In this document: positions 22,232 through 31,144 of the stretch, one piece after another
How the letters are laid out: the number at the start of each line of letters is the position of its first letter
How positions within the stretch are numbered: position 1 is the stretch's first letter
The notes under the pieces: generated by a model
What the model was told of the DNA's origin: nothing
The model's database searches: none
The model's input: only the letters and a program-made list of their open reading frames with translations
DNA from: an uncultured Odoribacter sp.
GTDB lineage: Bacteria > Bacteroidota > Bacteroidia > Bacteroidales > Marinifilaceae
Length of the DNA: 64,000 nt
Direction of reading: 5' to 3'
Assembly (NCBI GenBank): GCA_900544025.1
Contig: UQTM01000009.1
Span: 1-64,000 of the forward strand
Program-made: the position numbers and the translations under genes

Positions 22232-24385
22232 ATGAAACGTATATTATTGACCTTAATAGGGGCAGGAGTTATGATGAATCTGGTTGCCGGAAATGTTCCG
22301 GAAGAAATGCCGGGGAAAGATTCCGGTAAAAAAATGCTGACCATGGAGGAGGCCGTTTTGGGGTATCATTTATTTCCCAAAAATCGTAATTTACAGTGGC
22401 AGGGAAACTTGCCTGTATTGACCTGGACGGAAGGGACGGACTTATGGGGAGAAGAGGTTCCGGGAGGAGAGAAAAAGGTTTTAATGAATGTGGAAGAATT
22501 GAACCGTGTTCTTGAAGCCGATTTAAAAGGCTGGCCGAGGTATCGTTGGAAGGATGCAAATACGATCGTGGTAACACGGCAGGATAAATGGTATGAGATC
22601 AATGTGCCCGGAAAGAAATTAGAACGGGTATTTATGTTGCCGAAAGGTGCGCAAAATGCGGTTCCCGCTAAAAATGCAATCGCTTATACGAAGAATAATA
22701 ATTTGTATTATGTGGATGCCAATAGCAATGAATTTGCCGTAACGAGGGACGAAGATAAGAACCTGGTGAACGGACAAACGGTGAGCCGTAGCGAGTTTGG
22801 CATACAGGGAGGCATTTTTTGGTCGCCCGATGAAAAGCTACTGGCTTTTTACCGGAAAGACGAAAGCGAAGTGGGAACTTTCCCTTTATTGGATATTACG
22901 ACCCGGACGGGAACTTTGAATGAAATCAAATATCCTATGGCCGGAATGAAGTCTGAACAGGTCAGCCTGGGTGTGTATGATTTGGCTTCGGGAAAAACGG
23001 TATTTTTAGATGTCACCGATTTCGGCCGGGAACAATACCTGACCAATATTGCATGGTCGCCTGCATCCGATTTCATTTATGTGCAGGTGCTCGACCGTGC
23101 CCAGAAACAGATGCGGCTGAATCGGTATTGTGCTAAAACCGGGGCTTTTGTAAAAACTTTACTGGAAGAAAAGAACGATCGGTATGTAGAGCCTTTGAAC
23201 CCTGTGATATTTTTGAAAAACGATCCTTCTAAATTCATATACCGTACCAATAACCGGGACGGTTATTTTAATCTCTATTTGTGTGATGCCCATAGCGGTA
23301 AGATATTGAAAAGGGTTACGGATGTCGATGCCGATGTTGCTTTCGTCGGTGAAGACGGTAAGTTTGTTTACTACACTTCGGCAGAAGTCAGTCCGGTGGA
23401 AAATCATCTATTCCGTGTCGATTTGAAGTCGGGTAAGAAAACGCGCCTGACCAAGGCAGAGGGCTGGCATAGTGTGGCGATGAGTGCGGACAAGAAATAT
23501 TTTATAGACAGTTACAGTAGCCTGAATGTGCCCCGGGTGATAGAATTGGTACAAAACGACGGAAAAGTCGTACGTGAGTTGTTGCGGGCGGAAAATCCGA
23601 ATCGGGATTATAATTACGGTGAGATTACGCTGGGGACGGTGAAGAGTGCAGACGGTGAGTTCGATAATTATTATCGCCTGATCAAACCGGCCGGTTTCGA
23701 CGCTTCTAAGAAATATCCGGTGATCGTTTATGTGTATGGCGGTCCGCACTCGCAAATGGTGAAAAACACCTGGCAGGGAGAGTTGAGGCGCTGGGAAATG
23801 TATATGGCACAGCGCGGATATGTAGTGTTTGTTATGGACAACCGGGGAACTTCCAACCGGGGGGCAGAGTTTGAAAAGGCGATACACGGACAATGCGGAC
23901 AGGCGGAAATGGCCGATCAGATGGAAGGGGTGAAGTTTCTGAAGTCTTTGCCCTGGGTGGATGCCGACCGGATAGGGGTACACGGTTGGAGTTACGGTGG
24001 ATTTATGACTATTTCTCTGATTACCAATTATCCGGAAGTCTTTAAGGTGGGTGTGGCCGGAGGTCCTGTGATCGATTGGAAATGGTATGAGGTGATGTAT
24101 GGCGAACGTTATATGGATTCTCCGCATACAAATGCCGAAGGGTATGAAAAAGTGAGCCTGATTCGTAAAGCGAAAGATTTGAAAGGGAAATTGCTGATTT
24201 GTCAGGGTGCTATCGATAATGTCGTTGTTTGGGAACACAGCCTGAGCTTTATCCGGGAGTGTATCAAAAATAATGTACAGGTGGATTATTTTCCTTATCC
24301 CTGTGCCCAGCATAATGTGATGGGAAAAGACCGGATACATTTGATGCAGAAAGTGACGAATTATTTTGACGATTATTTGAAATAA
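22232..24385 (+). CDS. Dipeptidyl peptidase IV-type S9B serine peptidase
   Basis: A 717-residue exported peptidase. The signal peptide begins MKRILLTLIGAGVMMNLVAG. An N-terminal beta-propeller (about 60-480) precedes the alpha/beta-hydrolase domain. The triad is visible: Ser587 in GWSYGGF, Asp662 in GAIDNVV and His694 in CAQHNVMG. DPP4 enzymes remove X-Pro or X-Ala dipeptides from peptide N-termini, and gut Bacteroidales use them for peptide nutrition. The open frame reaches back to 22133, but the first 33 residues are not signal-like, so 22232 is chosen. trmD follows 18 bases later on the same strand. Confidence 0.93.
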   Translation: MKRILLTLIGAGVMMNLVAGNVPEEMPGKDSGKKMLTMEEAVLGYHLFPKNRNLQWQGNLPVLTWTEGTDLWGEEVPGGEKKVLMNVEELNRVLEADLKGWPRYRWKDANTIVVTRQDKWYEINVPGKKLERVFMLPKGAQNAVPAKNAIAYTKNNNLYYVDANSNEFAVTRDEDKNLVNGQTVSRSEFGIQGGIFWSPDEKLLAFYRKDESEVGTFPLLDITTRTGTLNEIKYPMAGMKSEQVSLGVYDLASGKTVFLDVTDFGREQYLTNIAWSPASDFIYVQVLDRAQKQMRLNRYCAKTGAFVKTLLEEKNDRYVEPLNPVIFLKNDPSKFIYRTNNRDGYFNLYLCDAHSGKILKRVTDVDADVAFVGEDGKFVYYTSAEVSPVENHLFRVDLKSGKKTRLTKAEGWHSVAMSADKKYFIDSYSSLNVPRVIELVQNDGKVVRELLRAENPNRDYNYGEITLGTVKSADGEFDNYYRLIKPAGFDASKKYPVIVYVYGGPHSQMVKNTWQGELRRWEMYMAQRGYVVFVMDNRGTSNRGAEFEKAIHGQCGQAEMADQMEGVKFLKSLPWVDADRIGVHGWSYGGFMTISLITNYPEVFKVGVAGGPVIDWKWYEVMYGERYMDSPHTNAEGYEKVSLIRKAKDLKGKLLICQGAIDNVVVWEHSLSFIRECIKNNVQVDYFPYPCAQHNVMGKDRIHLMQKVTNYFDDYLK

Positions 24386-24403
24386 TATTTGAAATACCGA
24401 AAG

Positions 24404-25078
24404 ATGAGAATCGATATATTAAGCGTTGTTCCGGAACTGCTGGAAAGTCCTTTGAGCCATTCTATCATCAAGCGTGCCCGGGATAAAGGGGTGGTCGAGA
24501 TTCATATTCATAATATCCGCGACTGGTCGAAAGATAAGTTCAGGAAAGTGGACGATTATCCTTTCGGCGGGGAGGCCGGATTGGTGATGATGATACAACC
24601 GGTTTTCGATTGTATCAATGAGCTGACTTCTCAGCGTCGTTATGACGAAATCATTTACACAGCTCCGGATGCTCCGACTTTTAACCAGAAAATGGCGAAT
24701 GAGTTGTCTTTGAAAGAGAATATCATGATTTTGTGCGGGCATTATAAAGGGATCGACCAGCGTATCCGGGATTATTTGGTAACACGGGAGATTTCCGTGG
24801 GGGATTATGTGCTCACAGGGGGCGAATTGCCTGCCTGTATCATGACGGATGCTATCGTGAGGCTGATACCCGGGGCAATGAACGATGAAAGTTCCGCTTT
24901 AAGCGATTCTTTTCAGGATAATCTGCTGGCTCCTCCTGTGTACACCCGTCCGGCAGAGTTTAACGGTTGGCGGGTTCCCGATATTCTTTTGTCCGGAAAC
25001 CACGCTAAGATCAGGGAATGGCAAGAGAAGATCTCTTATGAGCGTACCAGGGAATTGCGTCCGGATTTGTTGGAATAG
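24404..25078 (+). CDS. trmD: tRNA (guanine37-N1)-methyltransferase
   Basis: A 224-residue SPOUT methyltransferase that makes m1G37 next to the anticodon and prevents frameshifting. The hallmark segments are FGGEAGLVMMIQP, LCGHYKGIDQRI for the S-adenosylmethionine knot, VGDYVLTGGELP and SDSFQDNLLAPPVYTRP. The start MRIDILSVVPE is the family-typical N-terminus; a TTG at 24389 is in frame but less likely. The usual neighbours rpsP, rimM and rplS are absent. It ends 17 bases before a strong terminator. Confidence 0.96.
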   Translation: MRIDILSVVPELLESPLSHSIIKRARDKGVVEIHIHNIRDWSKDKFRKVDDYPFGGEAGLVMMIQPVFDCINELTSQRRYDEIIYTAPDAPTFNQKMANELSLKENIMILCGHYKGIDQRIRDYLVTREISVGDYVLTGGELPACIMTDAIVRLIPGAMNDESSALSDSFQDNLLAPPVYTRPAEFNGWRVPDILLSGNHAKIREWQEKISYERTRELRPDLLE

Positions 25079-25095
25079 TAATAAGGCTATTTTAT

Positions 25096-25135
25096 AAAAA
25101 GACTCTTATAAGAAATTTCTTGTAAGAGTCTTTTT
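25096..25135. terminator. Bidirectional terminator between trmD and the outer-membrane module
   Basis: A 20-bp near-perfect inverted repeat around aagactctta/taagagtctt, arms 25096-25115 and 25116-25135, with A and T tracts at both ends. One pair is a wobble. It serves trmD from the left and the beta-barrel gene from the right. Confidence 0.88.
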
Positions 25136-25161
25136 GTTTTGTCGGTTTGGATGTATAGCTA

Positions 25162-26664
25162 TCAAAATGACACGCCTGCTGAAAACTTGAAATCATTGGA
25201 GCGGGCAGACCAGCCGGAAGTGCGGCAGGTGGTATGAAACCGGTCTTGAATTTCAATATAGAAGTCCGATTGACAATCGTTTACCGGGAAAGTATATCTT
25301 AATTTCGCAGTTATACCGAAAGTCGAGACCGTAAGGTACTGAAATTCCCGGTCGAGTGTATGACGCTGTACGCGGAAAATGGATTCGCCGCTCAGGGGCG
25401 AAAGGTCGGGTTGTGTGCCGTAGCCAGTGGAATAGCTGGTTTGCAGGCCGCTGTTTAATAAATGACCGGATAATGAAAAAGAGCGGGTATAGCCTGCCGA
25501 AAAATTCAGTCGTGTAATTTCCTGATTAAAATCGGTGGGAGGCAACCGGAATAGACTGTTTCGTTTTTTGTATTCCAGACTTATTTTTACCGTTCTGTCC
25601 GGGTGAGATATTGGGGAAATCATGTAATGAAATCCTGCGGAGATACGGGAAACCCCGGCACGCTTGATTTTTAGTATTGTTTCATAAATCCGGTTATCTG
25701 CAGAGAGTTGTTGTTGTATGTCGTAGATTTTATACCGGGAATGGCTAAATCGCGACATGAACCGATGGGTATGCCGGGAAGCAGAAATATGAGTTTCATT
25801 TTCTAAGCAGAAGTTTACTTTTGCTATTTCTCCGGCCGATTGTTTTTTAGCGGGATTTATCCAGATACAGGTGTTGCGTTGGGAATAGGACGGATAAAAT
25901 GCTGTTTGCCATGTGTTTCCTTTGTATTGCAGGTTTATCTCTATTTTATAGAGATCGCTGCGGTAGTCGCGTTGGGAATTAAGTCCGTTGGCGAACGATT
26001 CGGCGGTATAAAACCATAGCGGATAAAAGGTGACCCCGTTTTTGGTTTCGGAGCCGAACGAATTGTAACTCACGGTCTCCCGTTCATATTGCCAATAAAG
26101 TTTCGTCCCTAATTGAAAAGTTCCTGCAAAATATTGGAAATCCGGTACGACGGTTACCCGGTTCAGACCGTTTTTATTTCGGGGATCGGTGTCTTTGGCA
26201 TTGTTTCCGGCCAGGTATTCGAGCGTTATCCCGCCATTCCAATGAGTCGAGAAAGAATGGACGATGCTTCCTGCCAGGTGATAGGTTTCTCCTTTTTGGT
26301 TGCCAGGGAGAGTATCGGCGAAAGTTATTAAAGGAGAGGCCGGACGGAACATGCCGCAGTATCGTTGCCCTTTCCGATAGTAGCGGGTATAGCCGGCCTC
26401 ACCCGAAAGGACGGTAAGCCTCAATGGATAGGCCGAGGAAATGTAAGCTCCGTAACGATGGGTTAATTCAGGGGTATAAACATTGCGCAATGCTCCGTTT
26501 TCAATACTGTAAGTTATATGAGCATCGGTTTGTTTTTTCCGGGAATATTCGGGAAAAGGAGTTTTCATCGAGGTATAGCTGCCGGATTCCTGTGCCTGAA
26601 GTATATTACCGGGAAACAGGAAAAAAAGTACAAAAGACGGAATGAAGAGAAGGGATCGGTACAT
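25162..26664 (-). CDS. Outer-membrane beta-barrel protein (DUF6850-like)
   Basis: A 500-residue protein with a signal peptide (MYRSLLFIPSFVLFFLFPGNILQAQ) and alternating-strand sequence through to a C-terminal Phe (KFSAGVSF), typical of outer-membrane barrels recognised by BamA. The sequence and its place after a TonB receptor and near a DUF4876 lipoprotein match the Bacteroidales family I remember as DUF6850. No ligand or enzyme motif is seen. It is the second gene of a two-gene minus-strand unit, 52 bases after the receptor gene, and probably works with it. Confidence 0.75.
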   Translation of the reverse strand: MYRSLLFIPSFVLFFLFPGNILQAQESGSYTSMKTPFPEYSRKKQTDAHITYSIENGALRNVYTPELTHRYGAYISSAYPLRLTVLSGEAGYTRYYRKGQRYCGMFRPASPLITFADTLPGNQKGETYHLAGSIVHSFSTHWNGGITLEYLAGNNAKDTDPRNKNGLNRVTVVPDFQYFAGTFQLGTKLYWQYERETVSYNSFGSETKNGVTFYPLWFYTAESFANGLNSQRDYRSDLYKIEINLQYKGNTWQTAFYPSYSQRNTCIWINPAKKQSAGEIAKVNFCLENETHISASRHTHRFMSRFSHSRYKIYDIQQQLSADNRIYETILKIKRAGVSRISAGFHYMISPISHPDRTVKISLEYKKRNSLFRLPPTDFNQEITRLNFSAGYTRSFSLSGHLLNSGLQTSYSTGYGTQPDLSPLSGESIFRVQRHTLDREFQYLTVSTFGITAKLRYTFPVNDCQSDFYIEIQDRFHTTCRTSGWSARSNDFKFSAGVSF

Positions 26665-26716
26665 GGCTACTGGAACAGAATTTTAATGAGATCGGGTTTT
26701 ATATAGACAGATGAAT

Positions 26717-29272
26717 TTAAAAATGAAGTTGTAATTCTGCGCCGTAAAAGGCGGATGGGTTTACTGTGACGTAATTCCCTGTCGAAGCCCGATAGCGGGA
26801 GGGATTCAGTGCGGTCAGATTATTGGCGTAAAAAGTGAGCCGGATGTGTGAGCCGATCTCTTTCGTCAGCCGGAAGTTTAACAGGAAGTAGGGACGAAAG
26901 CTATTTTTCAGGTAGGTGCGAGGGGGCTTCGAAAGAAGTAGGGACGAATAATACTTCTCCTCTGCCATTTCTGCTGTAAAAGGGTGAATGTCTCCGTGGG
27001 TATCCATATAATATAAGGGATTTTGATATTTGTGGTGTTTTTTGTCTTGATATATATTTCCTTGAAAAGAGTTTCCCCCGCAGTCTTTCATATAGACCGG
27101 CGTATTGCTGTCCATGTGCCTGAGCTGGTTTCGGTCGATCCATACCGATTGTAAGGTCAGGCTACTGATAAAACGGATGAACGGAATATGGGTAACCATC
27201 CGGAAGTTTGTACTCAGGCGTTCGTAGATGCGAATTTGCGTGTTGGCAAAGATCGCTGCGAAAGGATACGATTTTCCCCCGGTTTGACTACCCTGGTATT
27301 GGGTGAAAAATCCTCCTGTATGTTCCTGGGTACGCAGCCATAGGCCATCGAAGATAAAGGTTGTGGCGAGGGTGTTCCATTGCCGGGTTGTAATTGTAAA
27401 TTCAATTCCTTTCTTCTTTTGCTCTAACCGGTTTGCCGTTCTCTGATATTGCAGGAAAGTGGTGTCGGAGGAGTAAGGTAAAGGAATTCCCTGATCGGTT
27501 ACTCCTTCCGGAGAATATTCCGGTTTTGCCCCGCCGATATTATCGTTTTGGTAGATACGGGATGCCGAAGGGCGGACATTGTCTTCCAGAGAGAAGCCTT
27601 TGCGGAGATGTTCGTGAAATGCCGTAACATCTATTTCGAGGCCGGGGAACCGGAAAATAAAACCTAATTCCGTTTTATCGTTGCGCGGGAGAGATAAGGA
27701 GGTATTCACCTGCCGGACTACATCGGTGGTTATTACTGCAAGCCGGTGACCTGTGGAAAGATCGTTGTACAGGAAACTGATCCGGTCGGCATAAACCGGA
27801 GGAGGAAACAGATAGGAGAGGGTGGGGAGTTTACGGAGGCGTCCCCAGCCGGCTTTTAAAGTGAGCCGGGAAGCAGGGCTATAACGGATATTAAGGCGTG
27901 GCTCTACGGATAAGGAAAAACGTTCGTTTCCGGCATGAGTAGAAGTAAAGCGCGTGCCTGCTTCTGCGGAGAGGATGCCGGCTCTGCCCGTCCATGTAAA
28001 AGTTTCTTCTATATAACCTGCAAAGGTGGTTAGGAAAGGAATGTCGCGATAGGAACGGGGACGCGTCCAAAGTCCGGAAGGATGTGTGGGATCGTCCGTG
28101 CGTCCGTGTCCGCGGTTGCCTTCTGTGTTCCATTCGCCCCCGGCTGAAGTGTGCGATCTCCATTGTTCCCCATGCCGGATCAGGTGGGCTGAAAGAGATA
28201 CCGTTGCGCTGACGGGGATGCCTTCCAGGCGGGCAAGGCTATAATAATCGGGCGGGATGAAAAATGCCGTGTCTTCTCCTGCAATCGTGCGTTGTGTTCC
28301 GATGGATTCCATTTGAGTGTGGCGTTTACGCTGTTTGTCGTATTGACGGGAATAGGAAGCCGCTATCCGATAGGCGAGAGAAGTCAGGTAACGGAGGTTG
28401 GTTTGCCAGGAGCCATATATATGAGCGGAAAGGTCGGCTTGTTTCGCACGGGTATATTCTCCTGCTGTACGGTCTTTTTCTTGCCTGTAGGCATCTTTGG
28501 AAAAATTGCCCGCAAGAGAAACGTTGAAAGTCGCTGCCCTGAATCTTTCTGACCAGTTTACCCGCAATCCGCCCCGGTGGAACGACCTTTCGTGCGAACG
28601 TTGGTCTGCATAAGTGTGGGTGTATCCGGCAAAGAGGTTTACAATGCCGTCCGTTCCCGTATTCCATCCCCGGCCGGCTTGCAGGGCTTTGATGAAAGGG
28701 GTGACTTTTATATCGAAAGTGAGAGGTTCACATTTCGTCCGGCTGTGTATGAGAACAGCTCCCGATGTTATGTCGCCGTAACGGGCAGAAGGTATTCCCC
28801 TTATGATCTCAACCGATTCGATATTTTCGAGCGAAAGCTGCCGGGTGTCGTATCCCAGCTGGCCTTGTTCCGCTTCCGTACCGCCGAACAATCTGAGTTG
28901 CAAATTGGTATTATTGGAAATTTTTGTGCCATCGATCCATATTCCTGTCCCGAGAGAGTTGGTCTGGTCGCTGGAATACGAAGAGCGGATGCGCAGGTAT
29001 TGTGGAGAGAGCAGGCTCACTTCCGGTGTCAGACCGCCGGGAAGTAGCTGCATGAGGTCGGCGAGAGAAAATGGCTGTACGTGTTCTATAGCCGTACGGT
29101 TCAAGGTGGATGAGGTGGAGAGAGCCCTGTTTTCTGAGGCTGTGACCAATGCTTCCGGTAAATGGATCACTTGTAGTGTGTCGTTCCTAAAGCGGGTTTC
29201 TCGGGGAACTTGCGGATAGGCCGGAAGAATAGGAAATTGAAGGATTGTAAATAAGATTAAATAGCGTAACAT
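26717..29272 (-). CDS. TonB-dependent outer-membrane receptor
   Basis: An 851-residue receptor. After the signal peptide (MLRYLILFTILQFPILPAYPQ) there is a TonB-box-like stretch near LPEALVTASE, then the plug domain (LADLMQLLPGGLTP...IESVEIIRGIPSARYGDITSGAV) and a 22-strand-type barrel ending in ELQLHF. There is no N-terminal carboxypeptidase-like extension and no SusD partner next to it, so it is not a SusCD glycan importer. With the DUF6850-like barrel and the divergent DUF4876 lipoprotein it probably imports a metal chelate or other small ligand. The ligand cannot be read from sequence. Confidence 0.92.
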   Translation of the reverse strand: MLRYLILFTILQFPILPAYPQVPRETRFRNDTLQVIHLPEALVTASENRALSTSSTLNRTAIEHVQPFSLADLMQLLPGGLTPEVSLLSPQYLRIRSSYSSDQTNSLGTGIWIDGTKISNNTNLQLRLFGGTEAEQGQLGYDTRQLSLENIESVEIIRGIPSARYGDITSGAVLIHSRTKCEPLTFDIKVTPFIKALQAGRGWNTGTDGIVNLFAGYTHTYADQRSHERSFHRGGLRVNWSERFRAATFNVSLAGNFSKDAYRQEKDRTAGEYTRAKQADLSAHIYGSWQTNLRYLTSLAYRIAASYSRQYDKQRKRHTQMESIGTQRTIAGEDTAFFIPPDYYSLARLEGIPVSATVSLSAHLIRHGEQWRSHTSAGGEWNTEGNRGHGRTDDPTHPSGLWTRPRSYRDIPFLTTFAGYIEETFTWTGRAGILSAEAGTRFTSTHAGNERFSLSVEPRLNIRYSPASRLTLKAGWGRLRKLPTLSYLFPPPVYADRISFLYNDLSTGHRLAVITTDVVRQVNTSLSLPRNDKTELGFIFRFPGLEIDVTAFHEHLRKGFSLEDNVRPSASRIYQNDNIGGAKPEYSPEGVTDQGIPLPYSSDTTFLQYQRTANRLEQKKKGIEFTITTRQWNTLATTFIFDGLWLRTQEHTGGFFTQYQGSQTGGKSYPFAAIFANTQIRIYERLSTNFRMVTHIPFIRFISSLTLQSVWIDRNQLRHMDSNTPVYMKDCGGNSFQGNIYQDKKHHKYQNPLYYMDTHGDIHPFTAEMAEEKYYSSLLLSKPPRTYLKNSFRPYFLLNFRLTKEIGSHIRLTFYANNLTALNPSRYRASTGNYVTVNPSAFYGAELQLHF

Positions 29273-29426
29273 GCGGCAAATATAAAATAGATTATCGTAA
29301 ATCGATATGCACAGAATAATATAATTTTGTATGTGCTTGTTGTCGAAATTTCAGATATGTTTTTCAAAAGTTACGGTAAAGTTCCTATTCTTTTTATAAT
29401 TTCGGGCTTTACTTGGAAAATTTTAT

Positions 29427-30623
29427 ATGCTGATGAAAAAATTTTTAGGATTTATTTTAGCGGTTTGTGTTTTACCCGGTTGTGAACGTCATGATGTGAA
29501 TGAGCCGGAAATGGTCATGGCCCGGGTACGGGTGAATATGCCGGAAGATTCGGATGTTTCGCAAGTTAAAGTGGAGTGGAAAAACCGAACAACAGGTATG
29601 GTGTATACTGCTGTTACGGATAGAGACGGTATTGCCGGGTGTGAAGTCGAGCCGGGAATTTACCGGGTGACCGGACAGAAAAGAGAGATCGAGGAACAAA
29701 AGAACCTGGAGGAATGGTATAGCGGTGGTTTGGACGAGGTGACTGTCAGAAACGAAGGAATCGATACTCTGATGGTTTTAGAACGAATACAATTGAGTCG
29801 TTTGCTGGTAAAAGAGATATACTATGCGGGATGCTATACCGATGACGGAAGGCCTTATCAAAACGATGGATATGTTAGCCTTTACAATAATTCGGCGGAT
29901 ACGCTTTGGCTGGATGGCATTTGTGTGGGGATTGCGGGGCCCGCTATGGCATCGGCAGAATCGGAATGGCTGAGGGATAATCCCGAATTACCGGAATTAC
30001 CCATTTATCGTTGTGGCTGGCAATTTCCCGGCCGGGGACACGATTACCCGCTGTTGCCCGGGTGTGAGGTGGTTCTTGCGGTGAATGCCGTGAATCACAC
30101 TGCCGGGATATACGGACATTCCCAGTCCGTCGATTTGTCGCAGGCCGATTGGGCATTTTACCGAAGTGATTTTAATCCGGAATTTTCGGGAATAACTCCG
30201 GAGGTCAAGACTTTATCGCTGTTTTGGTTGAATTGGAGCGGGATATTGCCGCCTACTTTTTCGCTGGGAAGCAGTGGTCCGGGACTGGTGGTTTACCGGA
30301 TGGAAGGAGAAGCTGAAGAATATGCCCGCACTCATACGAAATATGTGCCCGGCAGACCGGAAACGTCGAGTTTTATGTATTTGACGATCCCCAGAGAGTG
30401 GGTTTTGGATTATGTGGAATGTGTAGAAGGGCAGCAATATGTTAATTATAAACGCGTTCCGGCTATACTGGATAAAAGTGCCGTTTATGTCACCGGAGGA
30501 GTCTGGGCGGGTAAGGCCTTACATCGTAAAAAGGTGCGAGAGATAGACGGACGGATGATTTATCAGGATACCAATGATTCTGCCGTTGATTTTTACGAAG
30601 ATGTTCCGAGCCTGAAGAATTAG
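29427..30623 (+). CDS. DUF4876 family surface lipoprotein
   Basis: A 398-residue lipoprotein with lipobox VLPGC near residue 19. Residues about 30-110 form a carboxypeptidase-regulatory-like beta domain (VKVEWKNRTTG...AVTDRDGIAGCEV). The rest, from LLVKEIYYAGCYTDDGRPYQNDGYVSLYNN onward, resembles a lamin-tail-like DUF4876 domain. The next residues are ADTLWLDG. These proteins accompany a TonB receptor in Bacteroidales, here divergently transcribed across a 154-base gap. A TAATTTTG at 29322-29329 could be its -7 box. The start is 29427 or the ATG two codons later. Likely role: surface ligand binding for the receptor (inference). Confidence 0.78.
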   Translation: MLMKKFLGFILAVCVLPGCERHDVNEPEMVMARVRVNMPEDSDVSQVKVEWKNRTTGMVYTAVTDRDGIAGCEVEPGIYRVTGQKREIEEQKNLEEWYSGGLDEVTVRNEGIDTLMVLERIQLSRLLVKEIYYAGCYTDDGRPYQNDGYVSLYNNSADTLWLDGICVGIAGPAMASAESEWLRDNPELPELPIYRCGWQFPGRGHDYPLLPGCEVVLAVNAVNHTAGIYGHSQSVDLSQADWAFYRSDFNPEFSGITPEVKTLSLFWLNWSGILPPTFSLGSSGPGLVVYRMEGEAEEYARTHTKYVPGRPETSSFMYLTIPREWVLDYVECVEGQQYVNYKRVPAILDKSAVYVTGGVWAGKALHRKKVREIDGRMIYQDTNDSAVDFYEDVPSLKN

Positions 30624-30693
30624 GACAGGGAGAGGCATCTCGAAATAATAAGCGAAAATTTAAATAGTGGTATATATTTTTATTGAATATTTC

Positions 30694-30739
30694 ATCTATA
30701 AAATAAGTCTGGAATACATTCCAGACTTATTTTATAGAT
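30694..30739. terminator. Long perfect palindromic terminator
   Basis: Two 22-bp arms (30694-30715 and 30718-30739) pair perfectly around the centre; the core is agtctggaat/attccagact flanked by A/T tracts on both sides. It separates the DUF4876 gene from the convergent ferredoxin gene and can act in both directions. Confidence 0.9.
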
Positions 30740-30798
30740 AATCAGAGGGATGTTTTTCTATTCCGGTGTTCCATCGAACGGGGAGAATTTCCAAATAT

Positions 30799-31026
30799 TT
30801 ATTTTTTAGGTGGCGGTGTATCGACAAAACGCAAGGCGTGCGTCATGCAAAAGTTGATGCAGTCGCCACAGAAACTACAAGCGTTCGGATTGACGAGTTT
30901 CGCTTTACCCGTTTTGAGATTCCACTCAAATACTTTTAATACGCAGATATCGATACAGGCACCGCAACCTTCGCATAATCCTGTGTTTATAGAAATACCA
31001 CTATCTACCGGAGCCGGATGAATCAT
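30799..31026 (-). CDS. 2x[4Fe-4S] ferredoxin-type protein
   Basis: A 75-residue soluble ferredoxin with two complete motifs, Cys18/21/24/28 and Cys50/53/56/60. The usual Pro after the fourth Cys is replaced by Val and Met, so these clusters may have unusual potentials. The protein is short enough to be a free electron carrier. It is a single-gene unit, and nothing adjacent names a partner. A TAATTTTG on the minus strand (31102-31095) may be its promoter, overlapping the start region of the divergent AraC-type gene. Confidence 0.88.
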   Translation of the reverse strand: MIHPAPVDSGISINTGLCEGCGACIDICVLKVFEWNLKTGKAKLVNPNACSFCGDCINFCMTHALRFVDTPPPKK

Positions 31027-31144
31027 TCTGAAAATATTTTTAAATGAATAAGTATCGTTTTATATATTTTGTTATTTCTTTGTGTCGTGGTGTGCAAAAT
31101 TAGTGTTATTTTTTTATTTTATAATTTTATTTCAGATTAGTTTG

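Noticed and set aside
23408..24340. 310-codon open frame on the minus strand within the DPP4-type peptidase gene
   Set aside because: It is antisense to the catalytic domain with the full triad. Its translation is rich in His, Ile and Phe with no domain, as expected for a shadow of a real gene.
29273..29426. Cobalamin riboswitch or iron box upstream of the TonB receptor
   Set aside because: The 154-base gap is AT-rich and lacks the B12-box type sequence and any clear Fur-like palindrome.
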